Source of the DNA: Haloplanus sp. XH21
GTDB taxonomy: Archaea > Halobacteriota > Halobacteria > Halobacteriales > Haloferacaceae
Length of the DNA stretch: 64,000 nt
Reading direction: 5' to 3'
Assembly (NCBI RefSeq): GCF_023276355.1
Contig: NZ_JALLPL010000001.1
Location: forward strand, 1,984,001-2,048,000
This document shows positions 1-8,464 of this stretch, piece after piece. Both the position numbers and the translations under genes were made by a program. Positions within the stretch are counted from its first letter, which is position 1. Each line of letters begins with the position of its first letter. Under the pieces are notes generated by a model. The model saw only the letters and a program-made list of their open reading frames with translations, made no database searches and was not told the origin of the DNA.

Positions 1-396
1 GTCCTCTTGAGGGTTTCCCATTCCGCGAGCGCGGAACCGAGTCCCGAGGATGTAGACGCCGGCGCCGAAACAGATGGCGGCGAGACCGGCGACGGCGAGG
101 ACGGCGCTCAACACGGTGGCCGGCGGCGACACGCCGACGGCTTCGAGCACCGAGAGAACGAAACGACGCAGGAGACTGAGTCGGATCGTCGCGGCATCGA
201 GAAGGACGAACCCGACGACGACCCCGAGGATGGCGAGCAGCGTCGAGAAGACGGTGACGGTCTTGTAGAGACGCATCGGCACGACGACGTCACGTCCGCG
301 GTGCGTCTCGGTCGACCGCACAGCCTGGTCGCCAGGACTGTCTGCATCGTCGCCGTCGGCCGTCTGCCGCGTCGAATCGTCGTCGGAAGCGTCCAT
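1..396 (-). CDS. Two-TM haloarchaeal membrane protein, last gene of the petBD operon (3' end cut by window)
   Basis: The frame is open from an ATG at 396 to the window edge, at least 132 codons with no stop, so the C-terminus is missing. An acidic, hydrophilic N-terminus of about 40 residues is followed by two membrane segments (about residues 45-68 and 95-117). It starts 9 nt after the petD stop codon, so it is probably co-transcribed with the cytochrome b genes. It resembles the small membrane proteins that accompany haloarchaeal petBD (I believe the DUF7315 family, not verified). A role in the bc-type complex is inferred from position only. Confidence 0.75.
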   Translation of the reverse strand, partial: MDASDDDSTRQTADGDDADSPGDQAVRSTETHRGRDVVVPMRLYKTVTVFSTLLAILGVVVGFVLLDAATIRLSLLRRFVLSVLEAVGVSPPATVLSAVLAVAGLAAICFGAGVYILGTRFRARGMGNPQED

Positions 397-405
397 CAGC
401 CGGCG

Positions 406-1176
406 TTACTTCGGCGGCCGAAGCCGGTAGTATCGCCGGTTGAGGTCGTACATGTACCCTTCGCGCATCGTCTTCAGCACGGCGTAGGTGACGAACGCGG
501 CCACGACGGGCAGGAGGAACGTCAGGTCGAAGAGGAGGTCGACGTTCATCGGCATCAGGTTCTTGACCGCCAGCAGGCTGATGGTGAACGCGAAGACGAC
601 GCCGCCGACGCCGACGGCGGACCAGAACGGCTGTTCGACCGGACGGCGCGCCGACCCCTTGTTCAGGAAGGGGACGATAGCGATGGCGCCCACGACGACG
701 ATGTTCGCGAGCACGCCGTAGGTGCGGTCGGCCGTGAGTTTACTCCCGCCGAGGATGGCGAGTTCGGGGTTCAGCGGGCCGAGTTTCAGCAGGCCGAACG
801 ACCAGTAGAGATACCAGTCGGGGAGGATGATCGCCGGCGTCGAACTCGGATTCGCCGGAGCGCCGATGTGCGGCGGCATCGTCGCCGAGAGGAAGAAGAT
901 CATCCCGGTGAAGAAGGCCGCGATGGAGAGGTTGCGAACCGTCTCGTGGGGCCACGTCGGGAACGCGAGCACGTCGCGTTCGACGTAATCGGATTCAGAC
1001 CGGAGGTCTTGGTCCTCGCGGCGGGCCCGCTCGAAGTACTCGTAGGTGAGCCGGGAGAGACCGGTCGTTCGCTCTTTGCGTTCGCGCCAGGTCGGCGTCT
1101 CGTCGTCCGGGGCGACGATGCCGGGACCGCCGCCGTCGGTGCGCGCCTCGTCCGTAGTGGTGTCGTTCTCGCTCAT
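406..1176 (-). CDS. petD: Cytochrome b C-terminal (subunit IV-like) protein
   Basis: This 256-residue protein is the C-terminal half of a split cytochrome b, forming the quinol-oxidation side of a bc-type complex in the membrane. After a soluble acidic N-terminus of about 80 residues come several membrane helices. PDWY at residues 119-122 stands where most cytochrome b proteins have PEWY, the Qo-site motif. The start ATG at 1176 lies 2 nt after the petB stop. A longer in-frame start at 1338 would run back into petB and was rejected. The b6f-like split (PetB + PetD) is normal in haloarchaea. Confidence 0.9.
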   Translation of the reverse strand: MSENDTTTDEARTDGGGPGIVAPDDETPTWRERKERTTGLSRLTYEYFERARREDQDLRSESDYVERDVLAFPTWPHETVRNLSIAAFFTGMIFFLSATMPPHIGAPANPSSTPAIILPDWYLYWSFGLLKLGPLNPELAILGGSKLTADRTYGVLANIVVVGAIAIVPFLNKGSARRPVEQPFWSAVGVGGVVFAFTISLLAVKNLMPMNVDLLFDLTFLLPVVAAFVTYAVLKTMREGYMYDLNRRYYRLRPPK

Positions 1177-1178
1177 GA

Positions 1179-1973
1179 TTAGTGTGGTTCCGCGATGCCC
1201 TGCACCCAGACGATACCGATGTGGATGGCGATGAGCGTCGTCACGACGAAGGGGAGCAGGAAGACGTGGATGATGTACATGCGCTGGAGTGTCGACTGGC
1301 TGAGCGTGAAGCCGCCGAACAGGAGTTGGGCGACCCACTCACCGGCGAGCGGGATCGAGAGCGACATCTCGACGCCGATCTGTCCGGCCCAGAACGCCAG
1401 CTGGTCCCACGGGAGCAGGTAGCCCGTGTAGCCGAACACCATCGTCAGGCTGATCAGGATGATGCCGAGCAGCCAGTTGAGTTCGCGGGGTTCCTTGTAC
1501 GCGCCCGTGAAGTACACGCGGAGCATGTGGAGGAACACGGCGGCGACCATCACCTGCGCCGACCAGCGGTGGATCGAGCGCAGCATGTAGCCGAACTGGA
1601 GTTCCGTCATGATGAACGTGATGGAGTTGTAAGCCGTGCTGGGATCGCCGGTCTGTGCCGGGGCGTAGTAGAACCCGAGCAACGCCCCGCTGACCGCCGC
1701 GACGACGTACGCGAGCGTCGAGAACGATCCCAGCGCGTACAGCGGATACCAGTACCAGAACTTGTTGTCGAGGTCGTACTGTTCGGTGTGACTCTTCGGC
1801 ATCTGGAGGTTGACCTTGTAGTACAGGTTCTCCAGCAGCTCCAGGTAGTCGACGATGCGGAGCCGCTTGTCCATCCAGATGAGGGCCATCAGGAAGGTGG
1901 ACTCGACGGGCGTCAGGTCCTGTCGTTCCATCCAGCCCTCGTGGTCCATCTCGTCTTTCTTTTCCAGACTCAT
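1179..1973 (-). CDS. petB: Cytochrome b N-terminal (b6-like) protein
   Basis: A 264-residue di-heme cytochrome b6-type subunit of a quinol-oxidising complex. The four probable heme-ligand histidines are at 135/149 on one helix and 236/251 on the next. The 15-residue step of the second pair is typical of b6 rather than mitochondrial cytochrome b. About four membrane helices cover residues 80-255. An N-terminal soluble extension of about 75 residues is charged. It sits between the DUF7318-like gene (3 nt upstream) and petD, so all are one transcript. Confidence 0.93.
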   Translation of the reverse strand: MSLEKKDEMDHEGWMERQDLTPVESTFLMALIWMDKRLRIVDYLELLENLYYKVNLQMPKSHTEQYDLDNKFWYWYPLYALGSFSTLAYVVAAVSGALLGFYYAPAQTGDPSTAYNSITFIMTELQFGYMLRSIHRWSAQVMVAAVFLHMLRVYFTGAYKEPRELNWLLGIILISLTMVFGYTGYLLPWDQLAFWAGQIGVEMSLSIPLAGEWVAQLLFGGFTLSQSTLQRMYIIHVFLLPFVVTTLIAIHIGIVWVQGIAEPH

Positions 1974-1976
1974 GGG

Positions 1977-2363
1977 TTATCGCTTGTAGTATGGGTAAAC
2001 CGCGCGTTTGACGGCGTCCCACGCGCCGTCGCCGATGGTCTCGCCGTCGGCATCTTCCTCACGGACGTAGAGGTCCTCCCACTTGCGACGGCGCTTCTTG
2101 ACGATGACGACGTCGGGCAGGAACTCCTTGCGGTACAGCGCGAGGATGAAGCCGAGATCGACGAAGATCACGGCCAGAATGGCGCCGAGATACATGTTCC
2201 CGATTTCGGTGAGGCCCCAACCGCTCACGAGGCCGTAGGCGAACATGAACACGAACGCCACCTCGATGACCGTCAGGAGGACGATGGCGATCGCCGCTGC
2301 CGTGCTTTCGCGGGCCGGTTCGTATCGGTGAATGTCGCCGTAGGTGCTGCCACTCGATGACAT
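1977..2363 (-). CDS. Small membrane protein of the petBD operon (DUF7318-like)
   Basis: 128 residues with two hydrophobic helices (about residues 20-45 and 52-75) and a charged, Arg/Lys-rich then acidic C-terminal half ending YPYYKR. There is no known catalytic motif. It lies 1 nt after the halocyanin gene and 3 nt before petB, in the same operon. Small proteins of this type accompany petB in many haloarchaea. I infer an accessory or assembly subunit of the cytochrome complex; no biochemical function is visible. Confidence 0.8.
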   Translation of the reverse strand: MSSSGSTYGDIHRYEPARESTAAAIAIVLLTVIEVAFVFMFAYGLVSGWGLTEIGNMYLGAILAVIFVDLGFILALYRKEFLPDVVIVKKRRRKWEDLYVREEDADGETIGDGAWDAVKRAVYPYYKR

Positions 2364-2364
2364 G

Positions 2365-3003
2365 TTACTCTCCCCTCCCGGTTCCGGTGTGTGGTGACTC
2401 GCCGTATTTCAGGACGTAGAACGTGAACACGAGCGAGACGATGATGCCGAGGATGGTCGCGGCACCGACCCAGTGGGCCTGGATCGGGACGCCGAGTTCG
2501 TGGAGGTCGACCTCGCCTCCGCCGCCTCCGCCTCCGCTCCCGCCACCGCCGCCGCCGCCGGAGTCGGGGATCGCCCCGACGACGACGACGCCTTTCATGC
2601 CCATGGCCTGGTGGGGTGAGCAGTAGTACTTGGTGACGCCCTCTTCTTCGAAGGTTTGCTCGACGGTGAAGCCCGCTTCGCCCGTGAGGTCGCTCTCGAA
2701 GTCGCCGCCGTCGTCGACGACGTTGTGCTGACCGCCCTCGCCGGTCCACTCCCAGACGACGGTCGTTCCGGGATCGACCTGGACGGCCGGCGGGTCGAAC
2801 GCGAACGCCCCGCCGTTGCCCTCGGCGCCGACCATCACCGTCACCTCGTCCTGGCCGGTCGCGTCGGTCACCTCGCTGTAGTTCCCCACGTCGCTCATCC
2901 ATCCGTCGAACGACGGCTGGGCCGCGGCTGGCGTCGCCGTGGCAGCGGCCGTTCCGACGGCGGCGGACCCACCGGCAACTCTCAGGAAGTCCCGCCTCTT
3001 CAT
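2365..3003 (-). CDS. Halocyanin-type blue copper protein, Tat-exported and membrane-anchored
   Basis: A 212-residue type-1 copper electron carrier. The N-terminus MKRRDFLRVAGG is a twin-arginine signal. The cupredoxin domain has the expected copper ligands: His in GGQHNVV, then Cys, His and Met in YYCSPHQAMGM. A Gly/Ser-rich linker leads to a C-terminal membrane helix (about residues 180-200), so the copper domain would face outside the cell, tethered to the membrane. It probably takes electrons from the PetBD complex encoded just downstream, in place of a c-type cytochrome. Confidence 0.92.
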   Translation of the reverse strand: MKRRDFLRVAGGSAAVGTAAATATPAAAQPSFDGWMSDVGNYSEVTDATGQDEVTVMVGAEGNGGAFAFDPPAVQVDPGTTVVWEWTGEGGQHNVVDDGGDFESDLTGEAGFTVEQTFEEEGVTKYYCSPHQAMGMKGVVVVGAIPDSGGGGGGGSGGGGGGGEVDLHELGVPIQAHWVGAATILGIIVSLVFTFYVLKYGESPHTGTGRGE

Positions 3004-3059
3004 ACGGTCGAATCTGAGGAAGGAATGCGCTTAAACCCACCGACTCCCCGACAGCCGTG

Positions 3060-3905
3060 TCAGTCGCGGCGAGCCGCCGAGTCGTCGGATTCGTCGCTCG
3101 CTGGCGGCGTTCCCTCGGCGTCGTCCAGCGGCGGAAGAAAGTCCGGTCGGTCGCCGTCGTCAACGCCGACGGCGCGCAACCGGTCACGGAACTCCGCGGA
3201 CCGGAACCGGTCGGAGAGGCGCGCGTTCGCGACGACGGCAAAGAGGAAGACGCCGATGCCGGCGAACACGACGCTCATCAGCGGTGGCACGAGGTTGACG
3301 TAGCCGCCGGGCGTGGGAATGGCGTCGGTGAACAGCCAGATTCCGAGCAGTCCGATCCCCGTCAGTAGTTGGGCAGCGGCGATGAGTTGCAACAGGTTGT
3401 TGCCGAGTTGGCCGGTGCCCTCGGGCACGGCCTGCGGATCGGGCAACGAGACATCGTCGGGAGCGTCGGGTACCTCGTAGGAGTCCATCGAACACAGCGC
3501 CACGGTCGGTTTTACGTCGCGCAACACGGTCCCTCGGCCCTCGACGCTCCCGTCCGGGGCGACGATGGCGTACCCCTCGTCGGAGTACGCGACGAGATGC
3601 TCCTCGCCGTCCCGCTCGAACCGTTCGAGCGCGGCGAACACCTCGCGACTCGCGATGCGGTTCTTGAGGTCGGTCTCGACCCGGTCCAGTAGCGCCGGAC
3701 CGACGATCCACGTCTCCGGATCGAAGGCCGCCTCCCACTCCTCGGCGCTCATCGCCGCCATGTCGCTCGGGCCGAAGTCGTCGAAGTCGTACGCCTCGGC
3801 GAGCGCTTCGGCGTCGAGCGCGTCCGATTCGGTGGCGTCGTCGGCAGCGGGTGCGGCCGACGCGTCGTCGGCGGGCGAGTCCGACGACGGTGACGAATCA
3901 GCCAT
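3060..3905 (-). CDS. Acidic membrane protein leading the petBD operon (DUF7319-like)
   Basis: 281 residues from ATG 3905. An in-frame ATG at 4001 lies beyond the probable divergent promoter and was rejected. A long acidic N-terminus (residues 1-50, Asp/Ala/Ser-rich) precedes a soluble region containing WIVGPALL and two C-terminal membrane helices (about residues 165-190 and 205-225), then a charged tail. The family accompanies haloarchaeal cytochrome b genes. It lies 56 nt before the halocyanin gene on the same strand, so co-transcription is likely. Function unknown. Confidence 0.8.
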   Translation of the reverse strand: MADSSPSSDSPADDASAAPAADDATESDALDAEALAEAYDFDDFGPSDMAAMSAEEWEAAFDPETWIVGPALLDRVETDLKNRIASREVFAALERFERDGEEHLVAYSDEGYAIVAPDGSVEGRGTVLRDVKPTVALCSMDSYEVPDAPDDVSLPDPQAVPEGTGQLGNNLLQLIAAAQLLTGIGLLGIWLFTDAIPTPGGYVNLVPPLMSVVFAGIGVFLFAVVANARLSDRFRSAEFRDRLRAVGVDDGDRPDFLPPLDDAEGTPPASDESDDSAARRD

Positions 3906-3994
3906 CGGCCGAGATTGGGTCCACAGCGGCATACGCTTTCCGACCTCGGCGGCGAGCCGGGACGGTTTTAACCGCCGTTGCCCAACGCCAGTTG
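3906..3994. promoter_or_regulatory. Divergent promoter region between the petBD operon and the four-helix membrane protein gene
   Basis: For the rightward gene, TTTTAA at about 3967-3972 lies 24-28 nt before its ATG at 3995, the spacing of a leaderless haloarchaeal promoter. A leftward TATA box for the petBD operon is not clear. Confidence 0.55.
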
Positions 3995-4474
3995 ATGGCA
4001 AGCGAGGCGACGATCGCGACGCTCGCGGGGGTCGCGGTGACGCTGAGTTTCCCGTTCTACCTCTACGGTGCGTGGCTCGTCCTCGACGCCGAGATGGTGA
4101 CGTGGTCGGTGCTGGTGACCCACCTGCAGTACATCTTCGTCGGCCTCGTGTTGACGACGGTGCCCGTCGTCGGGTGGATGATTCCCCGTCTCGCGGCCCA
4201 GTTCGGCGGGCTCGCGGTCCTGCACGCCCTGCTCGGCCTCCAGGCCTACGCGATGCTCGTGTTCGCGCTGACCGGCATCGTCCGCATCTTCCAGGCCAAA
4301 TACGCGGCGAATCTCTATCGCGACCCCGAGCAGGACATCGACCTGAACGACCTCCACGAGAACATGGGCGCGTGGCGCGGACGCCTCCGCGTCGGCGTCT
4401 TCGGCTACGTCCTGTTCTGGCTGGGGGCCTATCTCATCGGCGTCCTGCGCTATCTCCGGCTCTATATCGGTTAG
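3995..4474 (+). CDS. Four-helix haloarchaeal membrane protein (DUF7321-like)
   Basis: 159 residues with four predicted membrane segments (about 5-27, 38-58, 68-95 and 133-155) and a short cytoplasmic charged loop containing DPEQDIDLNDLHENMG. The start ATG at 3995 fits the TATA box about 26 nt upstream. It is transcribed away from the cytochrome b operon, and its conserved position beside petBD suggests a respiratory link; this is inference only. Its stop overlaps the convergent nth stop by 4 nt. Confidence 0.75.
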   Translation: MASEATIATLAGVAVTLSFPFYLYGAWLVLDAEMVTWSVLVTHLQYIFVGLVLTTVPVVGWMIPRLAAQFGGLAVLHALLGLQAYAMLVFALTGIVRIFQAKYAANLYRDPEQDIDLNDLHENMGAWRGRLRVGVFGYVLFWLGAYLIGVLRYLRLYIG

Positions 4475-5157
4475 CTCCACGCCTCGCCGCTCGCGAGGTC
4501 GACATCGGAATCGAGCTTCGAGGAGGGGCAGATATCTTCGAGCACGCAGTCCCCGCAGTCGGGGTTCCGGGCGTCACACACGGCGCGACCGTGGCTGATA
4601 AAGAGATGCGTGAGCTGTTGCCACTCCGACTCGGGGACGACTTCCATCAGGTCGGGTTCGATGGCCTCGGGCGTGGTTTCGGTCGTGAGGCCGAGTCGAC
4701 GGGCGAGCCGCCGGACGTGCGTGTCGACGACGATGCCCTCGACCACGTCGTGGCCGTGCTGGAGGACGACGTTGGCCGTCTTCCGCCCGACGCCGGGCAG
4801 ATCGGTGAGCGCCGACATCGTGTCCGGCACCTCGCCGTCGTGCTCCGCGACGAGTTGCTCGCCGATCCCTTTCAGATAGCCCGCCTTGCTGTTGTGGAAG
4901 GTGATTCCGTAGATGTCGTCCGCGAGCTCCTCCTCGTCGGCCGCGGCGTAGTCCTCGGGCGACGTGTACGTCTCGAAGAGAGCCTCGGTGATCTCGTTGA
5001 CCCGCTCGTCGGTACACTGCGCCGAGAGGACGACGGCGACGAGCAGTTCGAGCCGGTTCGAGTAGCGCAACGAGATGGTGGCGTCAGGATACTCCGCGGA
5101 GAGGCGGTCGATCACTTCTTCGACCTGTCGCTCGCGCGGTTCCAGTGGCGTTCCCAT
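4471..5157 (-). CDS. nth: Endonuclease III, base-excision repair glycosylase/AP lyase
   Basis: 228 residues. The helix-hairpin-helix LPGVGRKTA carries the catalytic Lys126, and the catalytic Asp145 is in VDTHVRRLARRLG. The [4Fe-4S] cluster cysteines are at 194, 201, 204 and 210 in the C-x6-C-x2-C-x5-C spacing of the family. The enzyme removes oxidised pyrimidines and nicks the abasic site. It is a single gene, convergent with the membrane protein gene on its left. Confidence 0.96.
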   Translation of the reverse strand: MGTPLEPRERQVEEVIDRLSAEYPDATISLRYSNRLELLVAVVLSAQCTDERVNEITEALFETYTSPEDYAAADEEELADDIYGITFHNSKAGYLKGIGEQLVAEHDGEVPDTMSALTDLPGVGRKTANVVLQHGHDVVEGIVVDTHVRRLARRLGLTTETTPEAIEPDLMEVVPESEWQQLTHLFISHGRAVCDARNPDCGDCVLEDICPSSKLDSDVDLASGEAWS

Positions 5158-5243
5158 AGTCGAGCGGTCGGGTGCAGTCCCGTTGAGTCTGTCGACTGGT
5201 GGTCGCCCGACATTATTTACCCGCCGCCGCCCTTGTCGCGGCT

Positions 5244-6437
5244 ATGGAGTTGACGCGCCGGGCGTTGCTGGCAACCGGAGCGACGGGCAGCGTCACGGGC
5301 TGTCTGTCGACCGGCGGCTCGAACGTCAGATATCCGGAGACGGCGAGCGACGCGGCGCTGGCTGACGCGGATCGGACGGCCGTCGACGCGGGCGGCCCCG
5401 AGCAACAGGAGACCCCGACGGCCAACCCGCAACTCGCGACGGAACTCCGGCGCATCTACGGCGAAATCGAATGGTTCGCGACCGACTACGACGAGTCGAT
5501 CGAGCGGTATCAGCGCGTGCTGGGACAGGCGATGGCGACGGTACAGCGCGTCCGTGACACGGCCGAGTTCGACGCGAACAGTCTGGGCCTGGTACGAGAG
5601 AGCGCCGACCGGGCGGTCGCCACCGCGGACACCGAACTCGGCGGGCATTTCGGGATTCCGGGACAGATGCGCGAGGAGGTCGACGCCCATCTGGCGACGA
5701 TCGAGCGGTTCAGCGACCGCGGCGACCTCGACCGCGTCGACGAGGAACTCACTCGCCTGTACGACTACCTCCGGGGGATCCGGAGCGATCACTTCGTCCG
5801 AACCGTCCTGTCGGACCGCCAGATCGACAGCGCGCTGTACCGCGACCTCCACGACGGGACGCCCGACGGAGACGACGATGACGACGACGACGAAGACGAG
5901 GCGGCGCCCGGCCTGTTCGAACTCTACCACTCGACGGGCTATGCGGGCTACGCCTACAACGGCCCCCGATACATCGAACGGGAGCCGTTCGGCGACGACG
6001 CGAGCGACGAAAACGAAGGCCAAGAACTGCTGGCGCGCCAGCGGCGTGATTTCGGTGCCGCGAGCGAGGCGACCGACCGAACCGGGTTCGCGTACGTCGT
6101 GAGTTACGCGGTTCCCAACGTCTCGAACCAGCCGACGGGGCTCGAACCGCTCGACTACCAGCATACGTCGCTGTTCGTGCAGCGATACGCCGACGCCCAG
6201 GCGGCGAGCGCCGCGGCCGACACGCTGTTCGAGACGTCAGTCACGCGCGAGGGGACGTACTCGTTCGGCCGCGATCGGTGGCACCGCGTCTACTACCAGG
6301 GCGGCGGGGACGTGGTGTACGCCTTCCTGATCCAGGCCGGGCCGTTCGTCGTGGTTGCCGCTCCCTCGGAGACGGCGTGGGAGGAGCGTATCGACTGGAC
6401 CGAGCCGCTGGACCGAACGTGGCTGTGGAGTCGATAG
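5244..6437 (+). CDS. Tat-type lipoprotein of unknown function
   Basis: 397 residues. The start MELTRRALLATGATG with a lipobox ending at Cys20 marks a twin-arginine exported, lipid-anchored surface protein. The mature part is mostly helical and acidic, with a run of Asp/Glu (about residues 210-222) between two folded regions, and a C-terminal domain rich in Tyr/Trp. ATG 5244 was chosen because a TATA-like ATTATTTAC lies about 28 nt upstream and the signal peptide begins there. The next gene starts 1 nt after its stop. No family recognised. Confidence 0.8.
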   Translation: MELTRRALLATGATGSVTGCLSTGGSNVRYPETASDAALADADRTAVDAGGPEQQETPTANPQLATELRRIYGEIEWFATDYDESIERYQRVLGQAMATVQRVRDTAEFDANSLGLVRESADRAVATADTELGGHFGIPGQMREEVDAHLATIERFSDRGDLDRVDEELTRLYDYLRGIRSDHFVRTVLSDRQIDSALYRDLHDGTPDGDDDDDDDEDEAAPGLFELYHSTGYAGYAYNGPRYIEREPFGDDASDENEGQELLARQRRDFGAASEATDRTGFAYVVSYAVPNVSNQPTGLEPLDYQHTSLFVQRYADAQAASAAADTLFETSVTREGTYSFGRDRWHRVYYQGGGDVVYAFLIQAGPFVVVAAPSETAWEERIDWTEPLDRTWLWSR

Positions 6438-6438
6438 C

Positions 6439-6921
6439 GTGACGGCCGGTCCGTCGGCGCGCCGACACGGCGCCCTCATCGTCGGGACGTTCGCTGTCGT
6501 CGGCGCAGCACTCGGCGTCGTCGGGTTCGTCACCGCGGGCTGGGCGCGAACGCAGTTCGTGACGGGGGCAACGGGCACGGCGCCAGCGACGTTCGGTCCC
6601 GTCTTCGTCGCGCTGTCCGTCTTCCAGACGACGGTCACGCTGTTTCTCGCCGGCCCGGTCGTCGCCGCGCTGCTCGGGCTCCTTTCCGGGTCGCGGTTCG
6701 CCGACGAGGCGACGGCCGGCAGCGTCGCCGCCGGCGGCACGCTGCTCGGCTTTTGCTGCATGGCGGGACTCGGGATCCTCGGCCTCTCGGCGCTGTCGGG
6801 AGCGGGCACCGAGCAGACGTACGCGCTCGGGAGCGCCGTCGGCCCGCTCTTGCTCGCAAGCGTCGCGACGGCGGCGACTGGCGGCGTCGCGGGTGTCCTC
6901 GGATCGCGGTTCGTCCGATAA
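6439..6921 (+). CDS. Small Gly/Ala-rich membrane protein
   Basis: 160 residues from GTG 6439, 1 nt after the lipoprotein stop, so translation is probably coupled. Four hydrophobic helices (about 12-34, 55-80, 93-118 and 128-155) are rich in Gly and Ala; FCCM is in the third. There is no catalytic motif or recognised family. The tight spacing suggests it works with, or is merely co-expressed with, the upstream lipoprotein. Confidence 0.7.
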   Translation: MTAGPSARRHGALIVGTFAVVGAALGVVGFVTAGWARTQFVTGATGTAPATFGPVFVALSVFQTTVTLFLAGPVVAALLGLLSGSRFADEATAGSVAAGGTLLGFCCMAGLGILGLSALSGAGTEQTYALGSAVGPLLLASVATAATGGVAGVLGSRFVR

Positions 6922-6960
6922 ATCGGCACACATAACTGTCCGCTCCGCCCGGATTCCGAT

Positions 6961-7827
6961 ATGTACGGCGAGGCCGTGGCACTCGGCGCGGGCACGGTCC
7001 TGAACGCCCTCGCGACGGGCGTCGGATCGGCGTTCGCGCTCGACGCGGAGACACGCGCCCGGGTCGAACTCGACGACACGGGGACCGTCAGCGGCGACAT
7101 CGTCGAGGCGCCGGACGGCGACACTCGACTAATCCGGCGGTGTGTCGAACGCGTCGTCGAGCGCTTCGGCGACGGACAGGGCGGTCACGTCCGCACCGAA
7201 AGCGACGTGCCGATGGCCGCCGGGTTGAAGAGTTCGAGCGCGGCCGCGAACGCGACGGTACTCGCGACGCTCTCGGCGCTCGACGTGTCCGTCGGCGACG
7301 ACGCAGCCGTGACTCGCGAGGACGCCTGTCGTCTCGGCGTGCAGGCCGCCCGCGACGCCGGCGTCACGATCACCGGAGCGTTCGACGACGCGAGCGCCAG
7401 CATGCTCGGGGGCGTCACCGTCACCGACAACACGGCGGACGACCTGCTCGCACGCGACGCCGTCGACTGGGACGTGCTAGTGTGGACGCCGGCGGCGCAG
7501 GCGTTCAGCGCCGACGCCGACGTGGAGCGGTGCGAGCGCGTGGCGCCGATGGCGCGTCTCGTCGAGGATCTGGCGCTCGACGGCCGCTACGGCGAAGCGA
7601 TGACCGTCAACGGACTGGCGTTCGCCGCGGCGCTCGGCTTCCCGACCGATCCAGCCGTCGAGGCGATGCCCCACGCCACGGGCGTGTCGCTCTCGGGGAC
7701 GGGACCGAGCGTGGTCGCCGTCGGCGACCGGACGGGACTGGAGCGCGTGCGGAACGACTGGAATCAACGGGAGGGCACCACATGGGAGACGACAACACGA
7801 ACGGACGGCGCACAGGTGATCGAATGA
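6961..7827 (+). CDS. aroK: Archaeal (GHMP-family) shikimate kinase
   Basis: 288 residues. It phosphorylates shikimate with ATP in aromatic amino acid synthesis. This is the archaeal GHMP-kinase type, unrelated to bacterial AroK. The ATP-binding motif PMAAGLKSSSAAANA spans residues 84-97, and the C-terminal GHMP motif reads SLSGTGPSVVAVG. Its last codons overlap the ATG of the chorismate mutase gene (ATGA). The two catalyse nearby steps of one pathway, which supports the call. A TATA-like CATAACT lies about 30 nt before the start. Confidence 0.93.
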   Translation: MYGEAVALGAGTVLNALATGVGSAFALDAETRARVELDDTGTVSGDIVEAPDGDTRLIRRCVERVVERFGDGQGGHVRTESDVPMAAGLKSSSAAANATVLATLSALDVSVGDDAAVTREDACRLGVQAARDAGVTITGAFDDASASMLGGVTVTDNTADDLLARDAVDWDVLVWTPAAQAFSADADVERCERVAPMARLVEDLALDGRYGEAMTVNGLAFAAALGFPTDPAVEAMPHATGVSLSGTGPSVVAVGDRTGLERVRNDWNQREGTTWETTTRTDGAQVIE

Positions 7828-8111
7828 CCGACCCCGCCGAGGAGATGTCATTGGAGGAGCTCCGCAACGAGATCGCGGAGATCGATCGGGAGCTCGTCGA
7901 ACTCATCGCCCGACGCACCTACGTCGCGGGCACCATCGCCGACGTGAAAGCCGAACGCGACCTGCCGACGACCGACGAGTCACAGGAGGCCGCGGTGATG
8001 GAGCGGGCGGGCGAGTACGCCGAGCGGTTCGGCGTCGACCCGAACCTCGTGAAGGCGATTTTCCGGTTGCTCATCGAGTTGAACAAGGTGGAGCAGCGGG
8101 AGAGCCGCTAG
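7824..8111 (+). CDS. Chorismate mutase (AroQ fold)
   Basis: 95 residues, all helical, matching the AroQ chorismate mutase domain: LRNEIAEIDRELVELIARR at the N-terminus, then KAERDLPTTDESQE and a C-terminal helix. It converts chorismate to prephenate for Phe/Tyr synthesis. The start ATG overlaps the shikimate kinase stop by 4 nt, so the two are translationally coupled. A later in-frame Met (MSLEELRN) is a possible alternative start. tyrA (17462-18190), acting next in the pathway, is about 9 kb away. Confidence 0.92.
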   Translation: MTDPAEEMSLEELRNEIAEIDRELVELIARRTYVAGTIADVKAERDLPTTDESQEAAVMERAGEYAERFGVDPNLVKAIFRLLIELNKVEQRESR

Positions 8112-8461
8112 AGCTCTTTCAGACCGAGGCTGTATTCGAGCGCCGAGTCGACATCCGCCATTCGGTCGACGGGAACGGAGCCGATACGGTCCACGATGCG
8201 GTGCTCGATAGAGACCGTCCGTATCTGACTGCAGAGGGCGACCGAATCCTCTCGGAGAGGCCACTCGTCGGCCGAAAAAGGCACTTCGAACGGATACAGT
8301 TTGTCCCCGCTCGATGTCGTGAACGGAACGACGATCGTCGTCGGAGCGTTCTCGTTCCCGATGTCATTTTGGACGACGAGACACGGACGGGTCCCACGCT
8401 GCTCCGATCCTTCCGTGGGATCCAGATCGACAATAACGATGTCTCCGCGTCGAACGTGCAT
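8108..8461 (-). CDS. MazF/PemK-type toxin (endoribonuclease)
   Basis: 117 residues. The N-terminal RRGDIVIVDLDPTEGSEQRG followed by TRPCLVVQND is the classical MazF/PemK strand-loop signature, and a conserved middle VPFTTSS follows. Family members cleave mRNA when freed from their antitoxin. It starts 3 nt after the stop of the MazE-like gene, the usual antitoxin-first order. Its stop overlaps the convergent chorismate mutase stop by 4 nt. Confidence 0.9.
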   Translation of the reverse strand: MHVRRGDIVIVDLDPTEGSEQRGTRPCLVVQNDIGNENAPTTIVVPFTTSSGDKLYPFEVPFSADEWPLREDSVALCSQIRTVSIEHRIVDRIGSVPVDRMADVDSALEYSLGLKEL

Positions 8462-8464
8462 CGG

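Noticed and set aside
7-1182. 391-codon + strand frame
   Set aside because: Antisense to petD and the DUF7315-like gene; composition is typical of a shadow frame.
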